DNA of 6,911 nucleotides from Firmicutes bacterium UBA2296 (GCA_002345475.1 DDWC01000111.1:1-6911); one strand, 5' to 3'; positions 1 through 5,570 are shown, counted from the first letter of the stretch. Numbers and translations are program-made. Notes: a model not told the origin generated them from the letters alone.

Positions 1-536
1 TGGAATCCTCAGGGCGAGTGATCCTTGCCGTGGGGGAGGAGGCGCGGAACTTCTGGCGGAGTCTAAACACCAATGCCCCGGTGAGTTTTGCGGTCAACCC
101 CCCAGAGCCCCGCATCAGGCTGGCTGCTGCCAGGCGCCATGACGGAAAGTTTGTGGTAGATGCCATAAGCACGGACGGAGGTGGCATACCGCGCAACGTC
201 ATCCTGAGCATGGGCCTCAGCCTGGTAAAGCTCGATATTCTGAGCATGAGTGATTTTGTCCAGAAAATAAGCTATAACCCAGCGCAAATCCTTGGGCTCA
301 AAAAGAAAGGGCACCTGAGCCCAGGTGCCGATGCCGATATTACTGTTTTTGATTTTGCTGCACAAAAGCCGGTGATGACTCTGGTAAACGGCAACTTCTC
401 AATGTATCACGGTCTGGTAGTGGGGCAGGGGGCGTCAATCATCACCACGGAGCGCGGCGAAGCAGCTGTGCGGAGGCAAGGTCTGGAGGCCATTGTAGTC
501 GACCTGACAGAAAGTGCTCTCTATCTGGGCCGATAG
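1..536 (+). CDS. Amidohydrolase family protein, C-terminal part (5' end cut by window)
   Basis: This is the C-terminal third of a metal-dependent amidohydrolase (dihydroorotase / hydantoinase / D-aminoacylase-like superfamily). The first complete codon is at position 3, and the frame is open from the window edge to TAG at 534-536. The GTG at 18 is probably an internal Val, because the HxH metal motif and most of the TIM barrel must lie upstream. Seen here: an AISTDGGG motif (Asp codon 174-176) that fits the conserved metal-binding/catalytic Asp near the end of the barrel; a helix with the NPAQILGL signature; and GHLSPGADADITVFD, the strand that returns to the composite beta-sandwich domain in this superfamily. 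The last 50 residues are a divergent tail. The substrate cannot be told from this fragment. It converges with the LysR gene and overlaps its 3' end by 16 bases, so that regulator might control it (inference). Family-level call is firm; specific function unknown. Confidence 0.82.
   Translation, partial: ESSGRVILAVGEEARNFWRSLNTNAPVSFAVNPPEPRIRLAAARRHDGKFVVDAISTDGGGIPRNVILSMGLSLVKLDILSMSDFVQKISYNPAQILGLKKKGHLSPGADADITVFDFAAQKPVMTLVNGNFSMYHGLVVGQGASIITTERGEAAVRRQGLEAIVVDLTESALYLGR
521..536. other. Convergent 16-base gene overlap with a small palindrome carrying both stop codons
   Basis: CTATC (521-525) and GATAG (532-536) are inverted arms around a 6-base centre. The TAG at 534-536 ends the amidohydrolase, and the complementary CTA at 521-523 is the TAG that ends lysR. 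Outer arms AAAGTG (511-516) and CACTTT (548-553) could extend the structure. There is no T tract, so a terminator role is unproven. Confidence 0.5.
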
Positions 537-1414
537 ATGTCCTGCCCCACTTTGATAAATTCGTGCACATAAGGCGCCAGAGTTCGGGAGAAGCTGTGTG
601 CGAAGTAGAAGGGGCGCTCCTCGGAAAATTCAGACACCCTGTATATGTTGAACATGCCGCGGTCCGAAAAGTCCATGGCGGCGATTTCTGAAATGAACGC
701 GGCTCCCATGCCGTCACGCACGGCCTGTTTCACCGACTGCACGCTGTCCATGTAGGCTACAGTTCTAAACTCTGAGGTGCGCCTGTTGGCGTTTCGCAGC
801 AGTCTCTCCAGTGTAGCCTGGGTTCCTGAACCCTGGCCGCGGAATATGTGCGGGTACTTCAGTACTTGCTCCACGGTTACCGGCTCACTCAGGGGCCAGT
901 CCTGCGGAGTGATCAGCACAAGTTGCTCTTTGTGGAAGGGCAGGTAGGCAATGCTTTCCGTGTGGTACTGCTCCCCCATAATGCCTAAATCCACCTGCCC
1001 TCGCAGCAGAAGATCCGCTATTTGCTCGGAACTTCCCTGTCTCAACACAAAGGTTACCGCCGGGAAACGATGATGGAATGCGGCCATTATCTTGGGCGCG
1101 AGATACTGCGATGGCACAGTGCTGGCGGCAATATAAAGTGTTCCGGACATTTCATGTGTGAAATCCTTCAGGTCGTCCAGAGCCTGGTCGTGGAGTTCCA
1201 GCAGGTGCTCTGCCCAGGTATAGACCCGTTGGCCGAAAGGCGTCAGCACCGCTTCTTTGCCCATGCGGTCGAACAGCTTTCGTCCAAAAAGCTCCTCCAG
1301 GTTTCTGATGTGGGTACTTACTGTCGATTGGCTCAGGAATAGGCCTTCGCCGGCGCGGGAGAAACTTCTCGTGTCGGCTACTTTTTTGAACACGGCTAGC
1401 TGGTGTATATGCAC
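521..1414 (-). CDS. LysR-family transcriptional regulator
   Basis: A 297-residue cytoplasmic DNA-binding regulator of normal LysR length. Residues 1-60 are the winged helix-turn-helix: MHIHQLAVFKKVADTRSFS, then LFLSQSTVSTHIRNLEELFG and LFDR, all close to the LysR consensus. Residues about 60-88 form the linker helix. Residues 91-295 are the periplasmic-binding-protein-like effector domain (GTLYIAAS, then GQVDLGIMG, then FRGQGSGTQ, then VKQAVRDGMGAAFIS). The effector domain resembles the CysL/CysB-like group, and selenium- or sulfur-related LysR regulators look similar; the ligand cannot be named. The start is GTG at 1412-1414, which gives the canonical N-terminus, but no good Shine-Dalgarno precedes it. 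Only 12 bases separate it from the iorB stop, and it lies in the same frame as iorB, so it is probably translated from the ior mRNA by reinitiation. It may control the ior operon, the convergent amidohydrolase, or both (inference). Confidence 0.93.
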   Translation of the reverse strand: MHIHQLAVFKKVADTRSFSRAGEGLFLSQSTVSTHIRNLEELFGRKLFDRMGKEAVLTPFGQRVYTWAEHLLELHDQALDDLKDFTHEMSGTLYIAASTVPSQYLAPKIMAAFHHRFPAVTFVLRQGSSEQIADLLLRGQVDLGIMGEQYHTESIAYLPFHKEQLVLITPQDWPLSEPVTVEQVLKYPHIFRGQGSGTQATLERLLRNANRRTSEFRTVAYMDSVQSVKQAVRDGMGAAFISEIAAMDFSDRGMFNIYRVSEFSEERPFYFAHSFSRTLAPYVHEFIKVGQDIYRPR

Positions 1415-1426
1415 AGGCGTCGCGTC

Positions 1427-2017
1427 TCAGTGGTTGTCTGACGTCGCAGCGTCCCTGCCGGCGTCAAAGGCCTTAAGATTCAGTTCAACGGTTTTTGGCG
1501 GCACATTTTCGCTGATGACTCCTTGCCAGGTCTTCACTGGGAAGGGCAGCGATGCTGAAAGCGCACCGAGCAGTATGGTGTTAGCTAATTTGCGGTTGCC
1601 CATTTCTTCAGCCATGGTTTCAGCGTCAATGGATACCGTTTCCAGGCCTCGCGCCTTAAGAAGCCCTGGGACATCCTCAGGATATACGTCTTTCTCCAGC
1701 AGAACGCGGTTAGGGAAAATACTGTAGTTGTTCAGCAAGACGGTAGCTCCTGGCTTTAGCAAGTGGGCCCACCTCAGTCCCTCCAGGGCTTCCATGGCCA
1801 GCATGAAGTCGCCGCTTCCCGCCGGGATAAGCGGTGAGTGAACAACCTCGCCGAACCGAACACTGCCCCAGACCATCCCGCCACGCTGCGCGAGTCCCAC
1901 CACGTCCCCTGTTTTAACGTCACAGCCCTCAGCCAGGGCAACACTCGCCACAATGCGCGTGGCTAAGACCAGGCCCTGGCCTCCCACTCCGGCAATCATT
2001 ATGCTGGTTACACTCAT
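1427..2017 (-). CDS. iorB: Indolepyruvate:ferredoxin oxidoreductase, beta subunit
   Basis: A 196-residue subunit of the heterodimeric 2-oxoacid:ferredoxin oxidoreductase that decarboxylates indolepyruvate and other aryl-pyruvates to aryl-CoA. It corresponds to the gamma-type domain of pyruvate:ferredoxin oxidoreductases. Visible motifs are the N-terminal glycine-rich GVGGQGLVLA (residues 10-19), GLAQRGGMVWGSVRFG (41-56), the GDFMLAMEALEGLR helix region (69-82), GALSA (151-155), and a C-terminal KTVELNLKAFDAG (175-187) typical of the family. Length matches the usual 190-200 residues. The open frame extends further upstream, but the ATG at 2015-2017 is chosen because it is preceded at 6 bases by a strong GGGGGGAGG (2024-2032), gives the expected N-terminus, and overlaps the iorA stop as ATGA. 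That overlap implies translational coupling and equal amounts of the two subunits. Confidence 0.95.
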   Translation of the reverse strand: MSVTSIMIAGVGGQGLVLATRIVASVALAEGCDVKTGDVVGLAQRGGMVWGSVRFGEVVHSPLIPAGSGDFMLAMEALEGLRWAHLLKPGATVLLNNYSIFPNRVLLEKDVYPEDVPGLLKARGLETVSIDAETMAEEMGNRKLANTILLGALSASLPFPVKTWQGVISENVPPKTVELNLKAFDAGRDAATSDNH

Positions 2018-3810
2018 TTGCTGCCTCCCCCCTTCTTCAGCAGTGCCGAGCTCTTGATCGCTTTTACCGGGCACACCTGTGAGCAAACCGAGCACCCGAC
2101 GCACATTTTAGGGTCAATGAAAGACTTACTGTCGTCAATGCCGGGGTAAGTGTGCATAGAAATGGGCGGGCAGTTCACCTGGATGCAGCGCCTGCAGCCA
2201 ATACATACTTCCGGATCGACAAAGAAGTGAGGATTCACTACCTTGAAGTTCAAAGCGCAGGGCCTCTTGGCGATGATGACGGAGAGACCGTCGCGCTCCA
2301 TGGCCTCGCTGATTACCCGACGCGTCTTACTGAGATGGAACTGGTCAATTTCCTGCACGTCTCTGATGCCAAAAGCAACGAGGATTTCTGCTATGCTCAT
2401 GCCGTAGAGGCTCTCGTCCTTAAGGTAATCCCTGGTAGTGGGCGTCGACTGGCCACCGGTCATTGCTGTTGTCCTGTTATCCAGCACGATTATCGTGATG
2501 TTCTCCTCCGTCCTGGCCAGGTCGGCAAATCCCGAAAGCCCGGAATGAAAGAAAGTGCCATCTCCTATAGTGGCAACGAGAGGCCGCACCTTGTCAGCGT
2601 AACGATGCGCCTTGGCCACTCCCTGAATCATACCCAGCGAGGCTCCCATGCTTATGACAGTGTTGAGCACTTCGAAGGGCTCCAGTATGCCCAGAGAGTA
2701 GCAGCCGATATCACCAATTACAGTTACGTCTGCTTCTCTGAGCACGTCGAAAATAGGTCGGTGAGGGCAACCGGCACAAAGCATCGGTGTCCGGCGTGGG
2801 GAACTGGACGGCTCCACAGTTGCTTGGGGTGCAGAACATTCCACCTCAGCCTGAATCAGTCCGGCGCGGATTACGTCGGTGGTTAGCTCACCTGTGAAAG
2901 GGAAGTAATCCTTCCCCTTGACCGCAATTCCTGCCGCCTTCAACTCCTGCTCCACCAGGGGCACCAGTTCTTCGATGACGATTGTTTGCCGGTAATTATG
3001 CGAGAGCTGGCGGATCTTTTGCACCGGAAGAGGAAATGTCATGCCAAGCTTCAGAACTGAGGCCTCGGGCTTTAGCTCCATGAGGTAGCAGTAGGGAAGT
3101 GACGAGGTTACCAGCAGCGTATCACTACCTTCCCGGGGCACCAGCACATTCAGCGGTGATTCTTCTGCGTAACCCTGCAACTTAAGCACCCGTTCGTGCA
3201 TGAAGATCTGTTGCCTGTTGGCGTGGGGCGGTAGCATGTTGTAGCGAGGCTGGTCCTTGACAAAACCTGGGATATCCTTTTCTTCCCGTTCCGACAGGGC
3301 AACCACACCTCGGCTATGGCACAGGTTGCTGGTCAACCGGATTATGACGGGAGTCCCATTTTCCTCACTCAGCGACAAGCCTAGCTTCACAAAGTCCTTG
3401 GCCTCCTGAGGGGTGCTTGGCTCCAGCAAGGCTACATTAGCAAAGCGGGCGTAAACCCTCGTATCCTGTTCGTTCTGCGAGCTCGAAAGCCCGGGGTCGT
3501 CTCCGACTACCAGAACAAAACCTCCGTTGGTTTTGGTCTGGGTGAAGGTCATGAAAGGGTCTGCAGCTATATTAAGCCCGACATGCTTCATAGACGCCAT
3601 GGCGCGCCCCCCGGCCATGCTGCTTCCCATGGCGATCTCCAGGGCTATCTTTTCATTCATAGCCCAGTGGCTGTATATCTCCTTGTACGCCTTGACGCTT
3701 TCCAATATTTCCACTGTGGGAGAACCCGGATAACTGGCGGCGACCACCCCACCTGCTTCCCAGAACCCTCTTGCCACGGCCTGATTGCCCGACATCACTA
3801 CTTTCTGCAA
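2014..3810 (-). CDS. iorA: Indolepyruvate:ferredoxin oxidoreductase, alpha subunit
   Basis: The large thiamine-diphosphate subunit of indolepyruvate:ferredoxin oxidoreductase, about 598 residues, normal for IorA. It catalyses CoA-dependent oxidative decarboxylation of transaminated aromatic amino acids and passes electrons to ferredoxin in the cytoplasm. Numbered from the TTG start, domains in order are: the pyrimidine-binding domain with SGNQAVARG, YPGSPT and MNEKIALEIAMG (about 6-65); a transketolase C-terminal-like domain (about 220-320); CAGCPHRP (345-352); the TPP-binding domain with GDIGCYSLG and GDGTFFHSG, closed by LDNRTTAMTGGQ; then two ferredoxin-type clusters, C536-x2-C-x2-C-x4-C547-P and C570-x2-C-x2-C-x3-C580-P, with a Lys-rich tail. 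An ATG at 3826-3828 would add six residues, but it lacks an upstream Shine-Dalgarno. Those codons themselves contain AAAGGAG, placed 8 bases before TTG 3808-3810, so TTG is preferred. The product is (M)QKVVMSGNQA, as in homologues. Confidence 0.96.
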   Translation of the reverse strand: MQKVVMSGNQAVARGFWEAGGVVAASYPGSPTVEILESVKAYKEIYSHWAMNEKIALEIAMGSSMAGGRAMASMKHVGLNIAADPFMTFTQTKTNGGFVLVVGDDPGLSSSQNEQDTRVYARFANVALLEPSTPQEAKDFVKLGLSLSEENGTPVIIRLTSNLCHSRGVVALSEREEKDIPGFVKDQPRYNMLPPHANRQQIFMHERVLKLQGYAEESPLNVLVPREGSDTLLVTSSLPYCYLMELKPEASVLKLGMTFPLPVQKIRQLSHNYRQTIVIEELVPLVEQELKAAGIAVKGKDYFPFTGELTTDVIRAGLIQAEVECSAPQATVEPSSSPRRTPMLCAGCPHRPIFDVLREADVTVIGDIGCYSLGILEPFEVLNTVISMGASLGMIQGVAKAHRYADKVRPLVATIGDGTFFHSGLSGFADLARTEENITIIVLDNRTTAMTGGQSTPTTRDYLKDESLYGMSIAEILVAFGIRDVQEIDQFHLSKTRRVISEAMERDGLSVIIAKRPCALNFKVVNPHFFVDPEVCIGCRRCIQVNCPPISMHTYPGIDDSKSFIDPKMCVGCSVCSQVCPVKAIKSSALLKKGGGSK

Positions 3811-3818
3811 AATGCCAT

Positions 3819-3825
3819 CTCCTTT
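3819..3825 (-). promoter_or_regulatory. Shine-Dalgarno that decides the iorA start
   Basis: On the minus strand this reads AAAGGAG, 8 bases before TTG 3808-3810. It lies inside the codons that follow the upstream ATG at 3828, which has no comparable site in front of it. The arrangement favours TTG as the true iorA start. Confidence 0.65.
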
Positions 3826-3851
3826 CATCCTATGGGAAAGCCGGAGCGCTA

Positions 3852-4256
3852 CTAACTAGCGCCCCGGCCGTGTCCACGTTTGCCGCCACCCATTCCCCGG
3901 TGATGCTTGCGGCGTTGACAGTTAAGACAGTCCTCATCCTCTACTGCGCATTCGGGGCAAAGCTGCACAGCGTACTGGCCCCCTTCAATGCGCAAGGGAA
4001 CACCAAGAATAAGACACTGAGCCGTCTTGTAGCGGGCTCGGTGTATTATTCGCTGAAAGGTAGTCCGGGCTACATCCATAGCTCCAGCCGCCTGTTCCTG
4101 ATCCATACCTTCCAGGTCCGAAAGCCGGATAGCTTCGGCTTCGTCTACGGTGAGCACTATTTCTTCTTCGGGCTTGCTGGCGGCGGCGCCCTCCGGCACT
4201 AGCCGCGCAAACTGAGGTACAAAGCCGACTCGTCGTGGTCGTATAGGCCTCGGCAT
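3852..4256 (-). CDS. UPF0251 / DUF134 family DNA-binding protein
   Basis: A 134-residue small protein of the UPF0251 (DUF134) family, predicted DNA-binding regulators widespread in anaerobes and archaea. The N-terminus MPRPIRPRRVGFVPQ matches the family signature (MPRPxxxRxVxxxP). Residues 34-80 form a sigma-70-region-4-like helix-turn-helix (LTVDEAEAIRLSDLEGMDQE, then AAGAMDVARTTFQRIIHRAR). Cys100-x2-Cys103 and Cys110-x2-Cys113 make a possible metal site, followed by a His/Gly/Arg-rich tail (KHHRGMGGGKRGHGRG). The start ATG 4254-4256 has a strong GAGGAGG 7 bases upstream (4264-4270). It is the first gene of the transcription unit that continues 41 bases later into iorA. Because it sits directly behind a palindrome-covered promoter, it may autoregulate and respond to a metal or redox cue through the four Cys (inference). 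No target has been established from this sequence. Confidence 0.92.
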   Translation of the reverse strand: MPRPIRPRRVGFVPQFARLVPEGAAASKPEEEIVLTVDEAEAIRLSDLEGMDQEQAAGAMDVARTTFQRIIHRARYKTAQCLILGVPLRIEGGQYAVQLCPECAVEDEDCLNCQRRKHHRGMGGGKRGHGRGAS

Positions 4257-4290
4257 GTTGCTGCCTCCTCTCTGGCTTTCTCATGCATCC

Positions 4291-4320
4291 ATCATAGACC
4301 AAAACTCAGCCCACTGCCAA
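4291..4320 (-). promoter_or_regulatory. Probable sigma70-type promoter of the DUF134-iorA-iorB-lysR operon
   Basis: On the minus strand, TTGGCA (4315-4320, one mismatch to TTGACA) is followed after 18 bases by TATGAT (4291-4296, one mismatch to TATAAT). Transcription would start near 4284, leaving a leader of about 27 bases that carries the GAGGAGG ribosome site of the DUF134 gene. No other comparably good promoter was noticed between the minus-strand genes, and spacing within the unit is short (41, -4 and 12 bases), consistent with one operon. Confidence 0.6.
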
Positions 4321-4326
4321 GTGGGC
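4309..4326. promoter_or_regulatory. Palindrome over the -35 box, possible operator
   Basis: An 18-base inverted repeat with 7-bp arms and a 4-base centre (GCCCACT / AGTGGGC) covers the proposed -35 hexamer. A second overlapping inverted repeat, GCCAAG (4316-4321) and CTTGGC (4328-4333), shares its centre. If the promoter call is right, the palindrome lies upstream of the transcript, so an operator is more plausible than an RNA hairpin. Followed on the minus strand only by a short T run, it is at best a poor terminator for the upstream operon. The binding protein is unknown; DUF134 or the LysR product are candidates. Confidence 0.45.
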
Positions 4327-4354
4327 GCTTGGCGGGGGGCTGGGGAGCATCAAG

Positions 4355-4417
4355 CAGTCAGCAGTCGGCAATCAGCAAACGACAGTGCTGAGCGCTTAGC
4401 GCTTGGCGCTTAGTGGA
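4355..4417 (+). repeat. Degenerate heptanucleotide tandem repeat
   Basis: Nine consecutive 7-base units can be read without a gap. The first group is CAGTCAG-like (CAGTCAG, CAGTCGG, then CAATCAG) and the second is TAGCGCT-like (GAGCGCT, TAGCGCT, then TGGCGCT). The period is held while the unit drifts, as in short tandemly repeated repetitive sequences described in cyanobacteria and some other bacteria. A 10-base partial copy of the second group (GCGCTTGGCG) also occurs at 4325-4334. Confidence 0.7.
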
Positions 4418-4463
4418 GTGGGGGAGAGCACTGCGTAGTCAGCATTCCGCAACGAGAAGAATG

Positions 4464-4491
4464 TGGAAAGTTGAAAGTACAAGGGGAATGG
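4464..4491 (+). repeat. Second short heptamer-periodic run
   Basis: Units TGGAAAG, TTGAAAG and TACAAGG follow each other at 7-base spacing, then a looser GGAATGG. Only the first two are clearly alike, so this is a weak call supported mainly by its position beside the stronger heptamer array. Confidence 0.35.
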
Positions 4492-4519
4492 GCACTCCTC
4501 ATTCTTGGCTTCTTATAAC

Positions 4520-4608
4520 TGTAGCGGCGAGGCCTTGACTCGCGGCCCCGACGTTTCCGTGGCTTGTGGTACCGAACCTGCCCCGCGACCCATGGTGTCG
4601 CCGCTACA
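4520..4608. repeat. 89-bp palindromic element with 11-bp terminal inverted repeats (MITE/REP-like)
   Basis: The ends TGTAGCGGCGA (4520-4530) and TCGCCGCTACA (4598-4608) are perfect inverted repeats. Inside, CGCGG (4541-4545) and CCGCG (4583-4587) could extend the pairing. The layout (GTAGCGGCGA, then CCTTG, a GC-rich interior, ending in CGCCGCTAC) is like the non-coding palindromic dispersed repeats seen in many bacterial genomes. No coding capacity, and no clear target-site duplication: the flanks are AAC on the left and AAA on the right. Whether it is mobile or multi-copy cannot be seen from one copy. Confidence 0.6.
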
Positions 4609-4696
4609 AAAACCGACAATCCGCTGGTGGCCGGAGCCTGTAAGCTGGCGTCTGACGGTTCAATGTCATCGCCCTGTCAGGATGGAAATCCCTCCA

Positions 4697-4725
4697 CCAA
4701 GCGCTAATCGCCAAGCGCTAAGCGC
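4697..4725 (+). repeat. Tandem 14-bp (2 x 7) repeat, inverted copy of the 4392-4413 repeat
   Basis: Two 14-base units, CCAAGCGCTAATCG and CCAAGCGCTAAGCG, stand head to tail (4697-4724) and differ at one base. Positions 4709-4725 are the exact reverse complement of 4392-4408 (GCGCTTAGCGCTTGGCG). The match extends to 22 bases with one mismatch (4392-4413 against 4704-4725). The two arms therefore bracket about 334 bases that include the 89-bp palindromic element. Confidence 0.8.
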
Positions 4726-4782
4726 CCGGTCCCCCAGCGGCTCATCAGTTCCTATCAGCGTTCCATCAGGCTATCGTATCCC

Positions 4783-5565
4783 TTACCTATCTCGTTTCAG
4801 CTTAGGAAACCACGGGAAGAACACGCTGGTCTCTTTGGCGTATTCCACAAACTCGGGCTTTTGCATCATTTTCTTCTCCAGCATGGGCACTCCAGAGACA
4901 AAGAGCAACAGGTTAGTGATTACCAGTGGGCTAATTATACCGAATATGCCGTTTTGTACTGAGAGGCCCAGTATGAACAGCCCCCACCACATGGTGGCTT
5001 CTCCGAAATAATTAGGGTGTCTCGTGTAGCGCCACAACCCGCTCTTCATGACCTTGCCGCGGTTGGCAGGATCCTGAAGAAAGTCCGCCAGCTGCTTGTC
5101 GCCAACGGCTTCAAAGAAAAAGCCGATTAGCCAGACAGCCAGACCAAACATCTCCATGACGCCGAAGGCAGTATCAGGAGAGACATTCACCAGCAGTATA
5201 GGTGTGGCGATAAGCATCATCATCAGCCCCTGAAGCATGAACACCTGGAAGAAGGCCCGTACTACCACATACCTGCCCCACTCCTCGCGCCAGTTGGCAT
5301 AACGGAAGTCTTCAGGCTTTCCCCAATTACGCTTGATAATGTGGTAGAAAAGTCGCACTCCCCACACAGTAACCAGGCCAGTCATGATCAGCCCGCGGGT
5401 GGTCAGGTAACCAGCAGAAAACAACGAAAACCACGCCACGATTACAAAGCCAATGCCCCAGCCAATATCCACAATAGAGTTGTTTCTGATGATCTGAGCC
5501 ACGACGAAGAAGGCCGTGAAGTAGGCAATAATTAGCAGCAACGAACGAACAATCACGGGATCCAC
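4783..5565 (-). CDS. DUF1295 integral membrane protein (steroid 5-alpha-reductase / isoprenylcysteine methyltransferase-like fold)
   Basis: A 260-residue polytopic membrane protein of the DUF1295 family, related in fold to steroid 5-alpha-reductases and ICMT-type methyltransferases. It has about six to seven hydrophobic segments (for example residues 8-24, 37-51, 57-77, 103-126, 136-152, 190-203 and 207-224). Family motifs seen: NNSIVDIGWG near the N-terminus, FFFEAVGDKQ, the signature GLWRYTRHPNYFGE followed by WWG, and a C-terminal SGVPMLEKK with FFPWFP. The conserved Arg-His-Pro-Asn region fits a nucleotide- or SAM-cofactor site in relatives; the substrate is unknown, probably a lipid or isoprenoid. 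Two starts are possible. GTG 5572-5574 overlaps the DegV stop as GTGA, but has a Shine-Dalgarno abutting it. GTG 5563-5565 lies 8 bases after AAGGAG and is preferred. It is very likely co-transcribed with the DegV gene. Ends at TAA 4783-4785. Confidence 0.9.
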   Translation of the reverse strand: MDPVIVRSLLLIIAYFTAFFVVAQIIRNNSIVDIGWGIGFVIVAWFSLFSAGYLTTRGLIMTGLVTVWGVRLFYHIIKRNWGKPEDFRYANWREEWGRYVVVRAFFQVFMLQGLMMMLIATPILLVNVSPDTAFGVMEMFGLAVWLIGFFFEAVGDKQLADFLQDPANRGKVMKSGLWRYTRHPNYFGEATMWWGLFILGLSVQNGIFGIISPLVITNLLLFVSGVPMLEKKMMQKPEFVEYAKETSVFFPWFPKLKRDR

Positions 5566-5570
5566 AACTA

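Larger units (their letters stand above)
4257..4782. other. Gene-free, repeat-rich region between two minus-strand operons
   Basis: About 526 bases without a believable gene. Short open frames on both strands here have no family resemblance and are built from repeats. From left to right it holds the DUF134 leader and promoter, a G-rich patch (4331-4345), heptamer-periodic runs (4355-4417 and about 4464-4491), an 89-bp palindromic element (4520-4608), an unexplained 88 bases (4609-4696), and a second heptamer run (4697-4725). Downstream of the DUF1295 stop no hairpin followed by a T tract is visible, so the end of that operon's transcript is not marked by an obvious intrinsic terminator. Confidence 0.7.

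Noticed and set aside
18..20. GTG as the start of the amidohydrolase
   Set aside because: The frame is open to the window edge and the catalytic N-terminal two thirds of the family are missing, so this is an internal codon.
1427..1429. TGA as a selenocysteine codon joining iorB and lysR
   Set aside because: IorB ends at its normal length and LysR begins with a canonical N-terminus; no SECIS-like hairpin was recognised after the TGA.
2018..2104. Longer iorB with 29 extra N-terminal residues
   Set aside because: The extension overlaps the iorA cluster-coding end, is not family-like, and the ATG at 2017 has a strong ribosome site.
2152..2886. A 244-codon plus-strand open frame inside iorA
   Set aside because: It is antisense to a strongly supported gene, shows no family motif, and is explained by the codon bias of iorA.
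3771..4202. Plus-strand open frame opposite the DUF134 gene
   Set aside because: The minus strand encodes a clear UPF0251 protein with a good ribosome site; the antisense product has no motif.
4355..4725. CRISPR array
   Set aside because: Repeats are 7-14 bases and contiguous or inverted, with no regular unique spacers and no cas genes in the window.
4505..5011. A 168-codon plus-strand open frame over the intergenic repeats and the DUF1295 gene
   Set aside because: Half is antisense to DUF1295, the other half is built from the palindromic and heptamer repeats; no recognisable domain.
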